Source of the DNA: Nisaea denitrificans DSM 18348
Lineage (GTDB): Bacteria; Pseudomonadota; Alphaproteobacteria; Thalassobaculales; Thalassobaculaceae
DNA length: 64,000 bases
Assembly (NCBI RefSeq): GCF_000426505.1
Contig: NZ_AUFM01000011.1
Span: 1,302,001 to 1,366,000, forward strand
Direction of reading: 5' to 3'
Shown here: one piece after another, positions 18,739-28,042 of the stretch
Layout of the letters: each line of letters starts with the position of its first letter
How positions within the stretch are numbered: the first letter of the stretch is position 1
Made by a program: the position numbers and the translations under genes
Notes under the pieces: model-generated
The model's database searches: none
What the model saw: only the letters and a program-made list of their open reading frames with translations
Told to the model about the DNA's origin: nothing

Positions 18739-19680
18739 ATGCTTAGACACATAACAAAACGGCTATTCGTTTCCATTCCCGTTCTCTTCGGTGTGCTCTT
18801 TATCGGCTTCATGCTGATGCAGGTAGTGCCGACGGACCCGGCCACCGTTCTCGCGGGCCCCACGGCCAGCGCCGCGGACATCGAGGCCATCCGGGAGTCG
18901 ATGGGGTTGAACGAGCCAGTCATCGTCCAGTTCGGCATCTACCTCAGCCGCGTCTTGCAAGGCGATCTCGGCCGTTCGATGATTTCCAACAGCGCGGTTG
19001 TCGACGAGCTTGCCAATACCGTTGGCCCGACAATCGAGCTGATGGCCGCCAGCCTGATCTGGGCCATCCCCCTCGGCATTCTGTTCGGCACCCTCGCGGC
19101 CGTGCGGCGTGGCAAGATATCGGACCGCATCATCATGGCGGCCTCCGTTGCCGGGGTCTCCATGCCGATCTTCTGGTTCGGTCTGGTACTGATCCAGTAT
19201 GTCGGCTTCAAATGGCAATTGCTGCCGTTTCAGGGACGCGCCGGGCCACTCTGGACGATTGAGGGCATCCGGCACATCATTCTGCCGGCCATCACTCTCG
19301 GCGGCGTTTTTATCGGCCCTGTCGCCCGCATGACCCGCACCTCGCTCCTTGAGGTCCTGAACAGCGATTTCGTCCGTACGGCCCGTGCCAAAGGCGTCTC
19401 GGAGCGCGTGATCGTGATGAAGCACGCCCTGCGCAACTCGCTGATCCCTGTCGTCACGCTTATCGGGTTGCAAATCGGGTTCCTGCTCGGCGGTGCTGTG
19501 GTGACCGAAACCATGTTCGCATGGCCGGGTGTCGGCCGCCTCGCCGTCGGCGCCATCGTTTCCGCCGATTACGCCTTGAGCCAGGGCGCCATTCTCGTCC
19601 TGGCGATATCGTTTATCGCGGTGAACATTATCGTGGACCTGCTTTACGCCGTGCTCGATCCACGCCTGAGGACGTCATGA
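18739..19680 (+). CDS. Peptide/nickel-type ABC transporter permease (DppB-like)
   Basis: A 313-aa inner-membrane permease of the oligopeptide importer family with six helices. The N-terminus MLRHITKRLFVSIPVLFGVLF is family-typical. The conserved VVPTDPATVLAGP periplasmic segment lies near 30-42, and the cytoplasmic EAA loop that contacts the ATPase is RTARAKGVSERVIVMKHALRN (landmarks ARAKGVSE and HALRN). The ATG at 18739 was chosen over a frame extension of 20 residues. Its stop overlaps the next permease start (ATGA). Confidence 0.92.
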   Translation: MLRHITKRLFVSIPVLFGVLFIGFMLMQVVPTDPATVLAGPTASAADIEAIRESMGLNEPVIVQFGIYLSRVLQGDLGRSMISNSAVVDELANTVGPTIELMAASLIWAIPLGILFGTLAAVRRGKISDRIIMAASVAGVSMPIFWFGLVLIQYVGFKWQLLPFQGRAGPLWTIEGIRHIILPAITLGGVFIGPVARMTRTSLLEVLNSDFVRTARAKGVSERVIVMKHALRNSLIPVVTLIGLQIGFLLGGAVVTETMFAWPGVGRLAVGAIVSADYALSQGAILVLAISFIAVNIIVDLLYAVLDPRLRTS

Positions 19681-20594
19681 ACCCCACCCCCGCCACCATG
19701 TCCGCTACCTCTCCCGAAGACGGGCTTCCAGGCGCGATGATGTCTCCTCGCCGGAGCACGCTGCAAAAGCTGAAGCGTGACAAAGGTGCGGTCATATCCG
19801 CCACTCTGCTCGCCATCGTCATACTTGCTGCCTTGCTGGCACCTGTCCTCGCTCCGCATGATCCATACGACAACAATCTGCGGAACATGCTGAAGCCGCC
19901 GATCTGGGCGCCCGGTGCGGTTGCGGATCACTTGCTCGGCACGGACGGTCTGGGACGGGATGTTCTCAGTCGCCTCCTCTACGGCACACGGACAACGCTG
20001 GTCATGGGCATCTCGGCCATTCTGGCCGGTGGTACCATTGGCGCCTTCCTCGGATTGCTCGCTGCCTACTACAAATGGCTCGAGGGTCCGATCATGCGGA
20101 TCGTCGACATCCTGCTGTCCTTCCCCTCCATCCTGTTCGGCCTTGCCATTGCAGCGGTTCTTGGCTCGGGCATCTTTTCAATCGCGATAGCCCTGACCGT
20201 TTCGGCCGTGCCGAATATTGCGCGGATCACCCGCGGGGCCGCAGTCGTCCAGATGCAGATGGAATATATCACCGCAAGTCGCGCCATCGGCATGAGCGAC
20301 ACCCGAATCATCTGGTTCCATCTTCTGCCGAACTGCGCCTCGACAATCTTCGTCTACCTGACCCTGCAGCTTGGCCAGATCATCCTGTTGGGCGCGGCTC
20401 TCAGCTTCATCGGTCTCGGCGCACAGCCACCAACCGCCGAGCTCGGCACCATGGCATCTGAGGGCCGGAATTTCCTGTTCTTCGCTCCACACGTTTCGAC
20501 CATTCCCAGCCTGGCGATCCTGGTCATCGTGCTCTGCTTCAACGTGTTAGGGGACGCGCTCAGGGACGTGCTCGATCCCAGATTGCGTCAGTAG
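19677..20594 (+). CDS. Peptide/nickel-type ABC transporter permease (DppC-like)
   Basis: The second permease (305 aa) has the DppC-type N-terminal helix (about 40-60) preceding the DPYDNNLRNMLKPP segment, the LLGTDGLGRDVLSRLLYGTR signature (landmark GTDGLGRDVLSR near 82-93), and an EAA loop ASRAIGMSDTRIIWFHLLPN (about 199-218). It ends with the usual VLDPRLRQ. It is translationally coupled to the preceding permease and 75 bases upstream of the binding protein. No ATP-binding subunit follows, although such operons usually carry one or two. Confidence 0.92.
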   Translation: MNPTPATMSATSPEDGLPGAMMSPRRSTLQKLKRDKGAVISATLLAIVILAALLAPVLAPHDPYDNNLRNMLKPPIWAPGAVADHLLGTDGLGRDVLSRLLYGTRTTLVMGISAILAGGTIGAFLGLLAAYYKWLEGPIMRIVDILLSFPSILFGLAIAAVLGSGIFSIAIALTVSAVPNIARITRGAAVVQMQMEYITASRAIGMSDTRIIWFHLLPNCASTIFVYLTLQLGQIILLGAALSFIGLGAQPPTAELGTMASEGRNFLFFAPHVSTIPSLAILVIVLCFNVLGDALRDVLDPRLRQ

Positions 20595-20669
20595 GAACGC
20601 GTCCGGGTCCAGCCCCGGGCCGAAACCGGATGCCGCCCGGCACTCCGGAACAAAAAAGGAGGCTTCACT

Positions 20670-22259
20670 ATGGAACTTCGCAAGTTGTTGCTTCGCGCCG
20701 GGGCCATAGCCCTGACCGCAAGCCTGCCACTCGTGGCACCGGCAGCCGCCGAAACATCGATCAGCGTCATGCGGACCATCGACACTGACCGGTACGATCC
20801 CCACACATCTACATCGCGGGCAACCGCCGAAGTGATGTTCATGATGGGAGACACGCTGGTCGCGCTCGCTCCCGACATGAAGGGAATTCGCCCGCTTCTG
20901 GCAGAATCCTGGAAAGTGTCCGAAGACGGCAAGCTCTACACATTCAAGCTGCGCGAAGACATCACGTTCTGCAGCGGCAAGAAACTGACCGCAGCCGACG
21001 TCAAGGCGACCATCGACCGCTGGCTCGCGCTGGATAAAGGCGTGGTCAAGAACCGCGCCGGCGACGTGAAGGAAATCCGGGCCGTCGGCGACTATGTTGT
21101 CGAGTATGAGCTGGAGCAGCCCTATTCCGAACTGCTGTATCAAATGACACAGCATTTCCACACGATCCTGAATGTCGACCAGGTGAATAAGCTGGGCGAC
21201 GATTTCGGTGTGAAGGGCTTCGACGGCACCGGCCCCTACTGCTTCGAAAGCTGGGAGCCGCGCAACCAGCTCGTTATGACCAAGCACGATGCCTATAAGT
21301 GGGGACCGGATTTCTACAAGAACACAGGCCCGGCAAAGATCGACAAGGTCGTCTGGAAAATCGTTCCTGAAGACAATAACCGGGTTGCCGGCATCCAGAC
21401 CAACCAGGGCGACGTGACCCAGTACCTGCCCTACTGGTCAGTCGATCAGCTCGAGGCCAACCCGCAGATCTCGGTTACCTCGCCGCCCTACTACTTCTGG
21501 ACCTACTATGTCGGCTTCAAGATCACGCGCGACATCGTGAATGATATCGAGGTCCGCAAGGCACTTAACCTCGCGGTCGACCAGAAAGCCATGGCAGAAG
21601 GACCGTTCTTCGGCAAAGCCGCTCCGGCCTATGCCTATACCCACTCCGGGACGCTCGATTATGCGTCCGATCTGATCGACGAAAGCCTCTTCGGATACGA
21701 TCCGGAAAAGGCTGCTGCGATCCTCGACGCCGATGGCTGGAAAATGGGCGACGACGGGTTCCGGGTGAAAGACGGCAAAAAACTTGAACTTGTCGCCTAC
21801 AGCTTCTCCAACATCTGGCGTCAGGTGATGGAAGCTCTGCAGGGAGATCTCCGCAAAATCGGCGTCGATCTCAAGGTCGAGGTGTTCGACGCCACGGTAA
21901 TCTGGGGCAAGCTGAAGACCCAGGATTTCGATCTCTACACCATGAGCTATCCCTACGTTTCAGCGGGCGATGCGCTGAACCTCTACTTCCCGTCGGCCAA
22001 CATGCCGACGCCGAACCGGATGAACTGGGACAATGCCCAGACGGATCAGTGGCTGAAGGAAGGTCGTGGTGCCCTGACCGACGCCGACCGTGCCGCAGCC
22101 TATGGCAAGGTTCAGAAGCAGGTGCATGACGCCGTTGTCTGGATCCCGATCGTGCACGAGCCGATGTTCGTCGCCGCCGGACCGCGCCTGAAGCCGGTTG
22201 AGGCACATGGCATCTACGGTGCCGGTCTGTACAAGGGACTGAGCCTTGAGCTGAAATAA
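20670..22259 (+). CDS. ABC transporter substrate-binding protein, SBP_bac_5 family
   Basis: A 529-aa periplasmic binding protein (family 5, DppA/OppA class) with a Sec signal peptide (about 1-26, cleaved near APAAA-ET). Typical segments are DTLVALAPDMKGIRPLLAESWK (landmark PLLAESWKV near 75-83), YTFKLREDITFCSGKKLTAADVKATIDRW (landmark FKLREDITF near 93-101) and a C-terminal VVWIPIVHEP. A strong AAGGAGG precedes the ATG by seven bases, suggesting high expression. The ligand cannot be told from the sequence; peptides, glutathione-like or opine-like compounds are all possible. A terminator follows. Confidence 0.92.
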   Translation: MELRKLLLRAGAIALTASLPLVAPAAAETSISVMRTIDTDRYDPHTSTSRATAEVMFMMGDTLVALAPDMKGIRPLLAESWKVSEDGKLYTFKLREDITFCSGKKLTAADVKATIDRWLALDKGVVKNRAGDVKEIRAVGDYVVEYELEQPYSELLYQMTQHFHTILNVDQVNKLGDDFGVKGFDGTGPYCFESWEPRNQLVMTKHDAYKWGPDFYKNTGPAKIDKVVWKIVPEDNNRVAGIQTNQGDVTQYLPYWSVDQLEANPQISVTSPPYYFWTYYVGFKITRDIVNDIEVRKALNLAVDQKAMAEGPFFGKAAPAYAYTHSGTLDYASDLIDESLFGYDPEKAAAILDADGWKMGDDGFRVKDGKKLELVAYSFSNIWRQVMEALQGDLRKIGVDLKVEVFDATVIWGKLKTQDFDLYTMSYPYVSAGDALNLYFPSANMPTPNRMNWDNAQTDQWLKEGRGALTDADRAAAYGKVQKQVHDAVVWIPIVHEPMFVAAGPRLKPVEAHGIYGAGLYKGLSLELK

Positions 22260-22283
22260 GCTTTCCAACACACAAATAAAGAG

Positions 22284-22316
22284 AGCGGAGTGGGTCTACC
22301 CCGCTCCGCTTTTTTC
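22284..22316 (+). terminator. Rho-independent terminator of the ABC operon
   Basis: AGCGGAG (22284-22290) pairs with CTCCGCT (22304-22310), extended inward by TGGG/CCCC-type pairing, and is followed directly by TTTTTTC. It closes the permease-permease-binding-protein unit. Confidence 0.9.
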
Positions 22317-22417
22317 TTTTGATAGACATCAATCCCCAGAGCTATTGACCTGATTATTCGCCTGATATATCCATCAAATCTTGTCCATTCAATTGATGTT
22401 AGAGAGAATTTTTTAAA

Positions 22418-22975
22418 ATGAAACTGAATATTGGTAGCGGTTTTCGCAAAATGGACGGCTACGTTAACGTCGATAATTTCAAAGAATGCGAACCTGACGT
22501 TTTAATGAACCTTGAAGAAACGCCATGGCAATTCGATAGCAACTCTATTTCTGAAATTACCGCCATACATGTTCTTGAACATCTTGGCGAACAAAGAGAA
22601 ACTTTTTTCAATATTTTAAAAGAAATTTATCGAGTACTGAAGCACGATGGAATATTTAGGATTTCCGTTCCATTTTATATGCACCCAACATTCTATACAG
22701 ATCCAACACATGTCCGCTCATTCACATCTGGAACATTCAAAATGATGAGCAAGAAAGTCAACAAAGACTGGATGGAACGCAACGTCAACGCGACGATGCT
22801 GGCATTTATGCTTGATATTGATTTTGAAACGATTGAAATTTCCTACAAGTACGATTCTGCTTGGGCTAAAAAACTGAACGATAATGAAATTTCCAAAGAA
22901 GACCTTCTTGAGATTGCCCAGGAAAGATGGGGCGTCATTCAGGAATTGAATGTCGTCTTGAAGGCCTGCAAATAA
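22418..22975 (+). CDS. SAM-dependent methyltransferase (type 11-like), AT-rich
   Basis: A 185-aa class I methyltransferase of the kind that modifies small molecules or glycans. The shortened motif I is LNIGSGFRKMDGYVNVD (about 3-19). A DVLMNLEETPW segment holds motif II, AIHVLEHL (about 50-57) is motif III with the usual EHL, and LKEIYRVLKHDGIFRISVP (about 67-85) is motif IV/V. The DNA is clearly richer in A and T than its neighbours, with many AAA, ATT and AAT codons, which suggests horizontal acquisition, as with glycan or surface-polysaccharide genes. It stands alone, between the ABC terminator and an unrelated minus-strand gene. Confidence 0.82.
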   Translation: MKLNIGSGFRKMDGYVNVDNFKECEPDVLMNLEETPWQFDSNSISEITAIHVLEHLGEQRETFFNILKEIYRVLKHDGIFRISVPFYMHPTFYTDPTHVRSFTSGTFKMMSKKVNKDWMERNVNATMLAFMLDIDFETIEISYKYDSAWAKKLNDNEISKEDLLEIAQERWGVIQELNVVLKACK

Positions 22976-23026
22976 CCCACTCCAGCGTAAGGCAATGTCT
23001 TCGGTGTCAAAGTGCTCTGCCGCCAG

Positions 23027-23497
23027 TCATTGGTTGAGGGTGTTGAAGAAATCACGGGAGGCCTTCTCGTCAGACGCGGCGCTCTCGGCTAAACTCTTGC
23101 CATCCGGACGCACCGACACCGGTGCATTCGCTGTTAGCGCCTTCCCGGGCTCTGCAAGGCATGTACGCCCTTCTCGGCGCAGGAACGATGCAGTCACCGC
23201 ACTCTGCGATTGCTCACCCGACTCTGTCATCGACGCTTCGTCGAGCACTTTTCGCTGTTTGGCTTCATTGCCGAGCTCCTGGAGATTGATGAACAGCTCA
23301 AACAGCTCGGATAGCTCTTCCGTATTGGAAATGGAACGCCGCGCATTCCGTGCCATCGCGCTGAAAGAGGCCGGCTTGAGCTGATATTTCATCAACATCC
23401 CGCGCGTTCTCTGCTGAAGATCAAGCAGCCGTTCAAGCAGCTTGTCGTCGCTGAGTTCAGACAATGCAGGAATAGCCGAGGAAGAATTCGAGCTCAT
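23027..23497 (-). CDS. Hypothetical protein, helical
   Basis: A 156-aa protein without a recognised family. The N-terminal half is helix-forming: LSDDKLLERLLDLQQRTRGML (landmarks LLERLLDLQQ near 20-29), an ISNTEELSELFELFINLQELGNEAKQRK region (landmark SELFELFINLQEL near 63-75), then a low-complexity polar C-terminus. It has no signal peptide or membrane segment. The ribosome site is weak (GGAAA about nine bases upstream). The spacing of hydrophobics looks real, but a regulatory or adaptor role would be a guess. Confidence 0.5.
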   Translation of the reverse strand: MSSNSSSAIPALSELSDDKLLERLLDLQQRTRGMLMKYQLKPASFSAMARNARRSISNTEELSELFELFINLQELGNEAKQRKVLDEASMTESGEQSQSAVTASFLRREGRTCLAEPGKALTANAPVSVRPDGKSLAESAASDEKASRDFFNTLNQ

Positions 23498-23613
23498 TCG
23501 TAATTTCCAGCAATTACATCGATAGAATTAAACAGATGCGCGATGCACCGTCCGGCAAAAACCAGACCGTGCAGATCAAGATCGGCATGCTCAGCTGAAA
23601 AGGCGGAAGCGCC

Positions 23614-24336
23614 CTACTCCGCCGCATCCATCACCGCGCGCGGTGAGCCGTCCAGCCCCAGCCAATCCAGCGTCGCCCTGCCCCAGCGGTCAATGCTCTC
23701 GCTAAACATCTCGAAGCCCTTGATATGGGCTTCCTTCGGCTGTGCGCCCGGAAGTTCCATCCGATGTGCAGCGCCGGCAGTCCAGCGCTGGATCATTTCC
23801 AGCGTAATCTCCGGATGGAATTGAATGCCGAGCTTGTTGTCGCCATAGAGGTAGGCCTGATTTGGAAAGCGAGTTCCAGTGGCCAGCAGGCTGGCGCCAT
23901 CAGGCACTTCGAAGCCTTCCTTGTGCCACTGATAGAAATGCTCGGAATGCTCAAAATAAGGACGGCCCAGATCGGTCGGATGGATCTTCGTGTAGCCGAC
24001 TTCGACATTCCCCTCATCATGCAGATAAACCTGCGCGCCGAGTGCACGGGCCAAAAGCTGGCCACCGAGGCAAATGCCGAAAAACGGTGTATCGGACGCC
24101 AGCACCGTATCCATGAACTTGAGCTCAGCCCCGATGCCGTCCAGATGCTCGTCATTGGCACTCATCGGGCCGCCGAAGACCACCACGCCCGCATGATCGT
24201 CGAGCGTCTCCGGAAGCTCATGCCCGATCATCGGACAACGCCGGTCCAGCGTGTATCCACGTTCCTCAAGCAGCACACCGACATGGCCTGCGACGGAGGT
24301 CTTCTGGTGTACGACGATCAGAATCTTGGAAGTCAC
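23614..24336 (-). CDS. Class I glutamine amidotransferase
   Basis: A 240-aa stand-alone class I glutaminase-like protein. The nucleophile elbow FFGICLGGQLLARALGA (Cys near 88) and the catalytic His in GIQFHPEI (near 178) are present, with a Glu two residues after the His. Stand-alone relatives are often annotated as GMP synthase-like or gamma-glutamyl hydrolases acting on small amides. The GTG at 24336 begins VTSKILIVV and lies seven bases after the stop of the phosphoribosyltransferase gene, so the two are likely cotranscribed. The longer upstream frame overlaps that gene and lacks family similarity. Confidence 0.83.
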   Translation of the reverse strand: MTSKILIVVHQKTSVAGHVGVLLEERGYTLDRRCPMIGHELPETLDDHAGVVVFGGPMSANDEHLDGIGAELKFMDTVLASDTPFFGICLGGQLLARALGAQVYLHDEGNVEVGYTKIHPTDLGRPYFEHSEHFYQWHKEGFEVPDGASLLATGTRFPNQAYLYGDNKLGIQFHPEITLEMIQRWTAGAAHRMELPGAQPKEAHIKGFEMFSESIDRWGRATLDWLGLDGSPRAVMDAAE

Positions 24337-24343
24337 GGCAACC

Positions 24344-25534
24344 CTATCTGGTTTTGTCCAACAGGAACTCGCGCCCGACCTTGACGCGCTCTTCGCTACC
24401 GTAACGCACGATGTCGGCGGTCGCATAGGTCTCGCTCCACTTCTCTGGGAGATAGGAGCCCGTGCCGATAACGTCAATGGGAGCATCCGCCAGCGCCATG
24501 ACCCGGCATTTCTCCGGGGAGAAGCCGCTGGAGGCGACGATCTTCACCGCCTTGAAGCCGTCCCGGTCAAGCCGCTCGCGCATATGCCAGATCGCGGCCG
24601 CAGAAACGCCGGTACCAATCAGGTAACGCAGCTCGTTGTCCGTGCGGTATCCCCGGATCGCCTGTGGTGCCGTCCGGTCGAGCACCTGATAGGACATGCC
24701 TATATCCATACCCTCAACATAGCGCCCGCCATGAGTATCGAGCCGGACCGCCACCTTGCCGGCCGCAGCCAGTTCAGGGAAGCGTCGGCAAACCGCCAGT
24801 GCGTCGGTGAATTCCTGGCCGAAATAATCCACCAGAACCGTCAGGTTTTCTTCCGGGTGAGTCTCGTGGAACATTTCCGCCGCCCGCACGGTCGAGCCAG
24901 CATAGCCGATCAGAGCATGCGGCATGGTACCGTAGCCCCGGTCCTTGGCAAAGAAATGCGCCGTTTCGTCCGAAGCGTTCCCAATGAATCCGACCGCGTT
25001 CAGCTTGCGCTGCGCCTTGGCGGAGCCCACGCTGGCCCCATAGGCCATCATTTCCGCCATTTCGGTACCGGCGCAGTGCCGGGCGTCCATGGCAAGAAAC
25101 GCGGTCTTCGGCATCTCCGCGCACATCACGTAGGAATTGTAGGCAGCGACGCAGCAGGCACCGAGCTTCTGCAGGAACTGGGTTTCCAGATCGATCAGGT
25201 GATAGAGCGAGCCGGAGACATACATGATCGGCTCGCCGGCACCGACCCAGGAGCCTTCCTTCTGCTTCAGATCGACCTTGAGCTCGACGCCGCGCGCCTT
25301 GGCCATGCGTTCAAGCCATTGCATGGCAAGCCGTGGCGCCGATGTCACCGGGCGCCGCATGAAAACGGCATAGGTGACATCAACATCGCCGAACTTCGCG
25401 ACCACCTCCTTGGTCCGGAGGAAATACTTGTCGACGAAGCGCGGCAGATCCGATTCCGCCGGATGGCTCACCGTCCGGGGTGTTTCGTCCGGTGTCAGCG
25501 ACGCAATACCTTCAGAGCCGTCCATGAGCCCCAA
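24344..25534 (-). CDS. Nicotinate phosphoribosyltransferase family protein
   Basis: This 396-aa protein belongs to the NAPRTase/PncB-like family, which joins nicotinate and PRPP to form nicotinate mononucleotide in NAD salvage. Landmarks are the YFLRTKEVV segment near 37-45, GEPIMYVSGSL near 98-108, the LDTHGGRYVEGMD loop near 254-266 and the C-terminal KIVASSGFSPEKC and DVIGTGSYLP motifs that bind the phosphate. It is followed by the class I amidotransferase and preceded by class II DAHP synthase with an 18-base gap on the same strand. A role outside NAD salvage is possible because of the amidotransferase partner. Confidence 0.85.
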   Translation of the reverse strand: MGLMDGSEGIASLTPDETPRTVSHPAESDLPRFVDKYFLRTKEVVAKFGDVDVTYAVFMRRPVTSAPRLAMQWLERMAKARGVELKVDLKQKEGSWVGAGEPIMYVSGSLYHLIDLETQFLQKLGACCVAAYNSYVMCAEMPKTAFLAMDARHCAGTEMAEMMAYGASVGSAKAQRKLNAVGFIGNASDETAHFFAKDRGYGTMPHALIGYAGSTVRAAEMFHETHPEENLTVLVDYFGQEFTDALAVCRRFPELAAAGKVAVRLDTHGGRYVEGMDIGMSYQVLDRTAPQAIRGYRTDNELRYLIGTGVSAAAIWHMRERLDRDGFKAVKIVASSGFSPEKCRVMALADAPIDVIGTGSYLPEKWSETYATADIVRYGSEERVKVGREFLLDKTR

Positions 25535-25551
25535 TCCTACTCAGCGGTCTA

Positions 25552-26943
25552 TCAGGAAGCCGCAGCCATGCTGGCAGTGCCGCCGTTCACACGGCTCTGC
25601 TTCATCATATCCGCAATCAGGAAAGCAAGCTCCAACGATTGGGAAGCGTTCAGACGCGGGTCGCAATGCGTATGATACCGGTCCGCCAACGCATCGTCGG
25701 TGATCGCCTGGGCGCCGCCAATACACTCGGTGACGTCCTGCCCGGTCAACTCGAAATGCACGCCGCCGGCATGGGTGCCTTCGGCCTGGTGCACTTCGAA
25801 GAATTCCTTCACCTCGCCCAGGATCCGGTCGAACGGCCGGGTCTTGTAGCCGCTGGAGGCCTTGATCGTGTTGCCGTGCATCGGATCGCAGGACCAGACG
25901 ACGTTCTTGCCCTCACGCTCCACGGCACGGATGAAGCGCGGCAGATGCTTGTCCACCTCGCCCGCGCCGACGCGCACGATCATGGTCAGACGGCCCGGCT
26001 CGTTCTGCGGGTTCAGAACATCGATCAGCCGCAGCATGTCGTCGGTCTCGAGGCTTGGACCGCACTTCATGCCGATCGGGTTGGAAATACCCCGAAGATA
26101 TTCGACATGCGCGCCGTCAAGCTGCCGGGTCCGGTCACCAACCCAGAGCATGTGCGCGGCTGTGTTGTACCAGCCACCATGTTCGGTGATGGTATCCTTG
26201 CGGGTCAACGCCTGCTCATAGCCGAGCAACAGAGCCTCATGGCTTGTGTAGAACTCGGTCTCGCGGAGCTGCTGGTTGTTCTCGGCCGTGATGCCGCAGG
26301 CCCGCATGAATTCAAGCGCCTCATCAATACGAGAAACCACGCTTTCGAAACGCTCCCCCTGCGGCGAGTTCTCGACAAAACTCAAGGTCCAGCGATGGAT
26401 CTGCTCCAGGTTGGCGAAACCACCCTGAGCAAAAGCCCGAAGCAGGTTCAGCGTCGACGCCGACTGATTGTAGACCTTCAGCAGACGATCCGGATCCGGC
26501 GTCCGAGACGCTTCTTCGAATTCGATCGCGTTGACCATGTCGCCGCGATAGCTCGGCAGCTCGACACCATCGATCGTTTCCACGTCGGACGAGCGCGGCT
26601 TGGCGAACTGACCGGCGAGCCGGCCAACCTTCACAACCGGCATGCCTGCGCCAAAAGTCAGCACCACCGCCATCTGCAACAGCACACGGAAGGTGTCGCG
26701 AATGTTGTTCGGGGAGAATTCGGCAAAGCTCTCGGCACAGTCCCCGCCCTGCAGCAGGAACGCCTCACCCTTCGCCACCCGGCCGAGGGAGGCTTTCAGA
26801 CGCTGCGCTTCCCCTGCAAAAACCAGGGTAGGATAACCGCTCAGTTCTTTCTCAACAGCCGCGACTCGCGCCGCGTCCGGATAGGACGGAACTTGCTTGA
26901 TCGGTTTGCCGCGCCAGCTATCGGGGCTCCAGGTGCCGGCCAT
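25552..26943 (-). CDS. Class II 3-deoxy-7-phosphoheptulonate (DAHP) synthase
   Basis: This plant-type DAHP synthase condenses phosphoenolpyruvate and erythrose 4-phosphate, the first step of the shikimate pathway. The 463-aa protein begins with the characteristic [19 protein letters not shown] (landmark SWRGKPIKQ near 9-17). It has [14 protein letters not shown] near 64-77, the [14 protein letters not shown] motif near 103-116, SCDPMHGNT and [18 protein letters not shown] near the C-terminus. GGGAG is eight bases before the ATG. It heads a minus-strand unit with the phosphoribosyltransferase and amidotransferase genes. Confidence 0.96.
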   Translation of the reverse strand: MAGTWSPDSWRGKPIKQVPSYPDAARVAAVEKELSGYPTLVFAGEAQRLKASLGRVAKGEAFLLQGGDCAESFAEFSPNNIRDTFRVLLQMAVVLTFGAGMPVVKVGRLAGQFAKPRSSDVETIDGVELPSYRGDMVNAIEFEEASRTPDPDRLLKVYNQSASTLNLLRAFAQGGFANLEQIHRWTLSFVENSPQGERFESVVSRIDEALEFMRACGITAENNQQLRETEFYTSHEALLLGYEQALTRKDTITEHGGWYNTAAHMLWVGDRTRQLDGAHVEYLRGISNPIGMKCGPSLETDDMLRLIDVLNPQNEPGRLTMIVRVGAGEVDKHLPRFIRAVEREGKNVVWSCDPMHGNTIKASSGYKTRPFDRILGEVKEFFEVHQAEGTHAGGVHFELTGQDVTECIGGAQAITDDALADRYHTHCDPRLNASQSLELAFLIADMMKQSRVNGGTASMAAAS

Positions 26944-27155
26944 CGCTTTTCTCCCAGTAATCGAATCGACCGCTTTTCGCTGTTTTCAGCGAGTACGGAC
27001 GAGTTTTGTAACAGTGGAGTTCCGGGAATACCAGCATCTCTGATACGCACCGGAACCGCTCATTTCAAACAGTGAACCTCGTTGGACGCCATGCACTCAA
27101 CCCGCTATCGTGGAATGGTAAACAAAAATATCAATCCTCCGGCGGGGCTTCACAA

Positions 27156-28004
27156 ATGCGTATCTCGATTCTGATTGTGGTCTTCCTGGCTGCCACCAGC
27201 AGCCACACTGCCGCCGAGACGCTTCTGGAACGCGGCGCGTATCTCGTCAACGGCATCGTGGCCTGCGGCAACTGCCACACGGCACAGACGCCGAACGGCC
27301 CAGCCCCAGGGTTGGAGTTTGCCGGCACGATCATCGCTGACACACCGGAATTCACAGCATTCGCCTCGAACATCACTCAGGACAAGGAAACCGGGATCGG
27401 AAACTGGACCAAGGCCGAGCTGATTAGGGCGATCCGCGACGGCATCCGCCCGGACGGCAACCTGATCGGGCCGCCCATGCCGTTCGGCATGTACCGTCAT
27501 CTTTCCGACCGGGACGTCGAGGCCATCGCGACCTACGTGATGCAGGTTCCGGCAGTCTCGAACGCGGTTCCGAAGTCCGAATACCGCATTCCTCTGCCCC
27601 CTGCATACGGACCGCCGGTCGGCTCCGTTCCCGAACCGCGCCCGGAAAACATTCTCGACTACGGCGCCTATCTCGCCGGACCAGCCGGCCACTGCCTCGA
27701 ATGCCACACGCCAATGGTCAAAGGCCGGTTTGACTACGAGAAGCAGACCGGCGCAGGCGGGTTGAAATTCGAGGGTCCGTGGGGAATTTCGGTATCCAGC
27801 AACATCACACCGCACGCGGACGGGAATGTGGCGGACTATAGCGACTCTGAGCTCGCAACCGTGATCCGCACCGGCATGCGCCCGGACGGCACCCATATCT
27901 TCCCGCCGATGGGTATCTCTTACTACGCTTCGATCAACGACCGGGACATGGCCGCACTGGTCGCCTTCATCCGCACGCTCCCGCCAAAGGAAAGCGCACA
28001 GTAG
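27156..28004 (+). CDS. Diheme cytochrome c, secreted
   Basis: A 282-aa periplasmic electron carrier. A signal peptide (about 1-20, cleaved near HTAA-ET) precedes two cytochrome c domains of about 120 residues each, with haem motifs CGNCH (near 38-42) and CLECH (near 180-184). Each domain has its own GPPMPFGMYRHLSDRD- or FPPMGISYYASINDRD-type Met-ligand region. The tandem layout resembles cytochrome subunits of membrane alcohol and aldehyde dehydrogenases (AdhB/GmcC type), but no dehydrogenase is adjacent, so its electron donor is unknown. The ATG was chosen at the signal peptide; an earlier ATG adds 28 unlikely residues. Confidence 0.9.
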   Translation: MRISILIVVFLAATSSHTAAETLLERGAYLVNGIVACGNCHTAQTPNGPAPGLEFAGTIIADTPEFTAFASNITQDKETGIGNWTKAELIRAIRDGIRPDGNLIGPPMPFGMYRHLSDRDVEAIATYVMQVPAVSNAVPKSEYRIPLPPAYGPPVGSVPEPRPENILDYGAYLAGPAGHCLECHTPMVKGRFDYEKQTGAGGLKFEGPWGISVSSNITPHADGNVADYSDSELATVIRTGMRPDGTHIFPPMGISYYASINDRDMAALVAFIRTLPPKESAQ

Positions 28005-28042
28005 AAGCGCGACCGGCTGAACGCCGGCGGAGAATCTGACCC

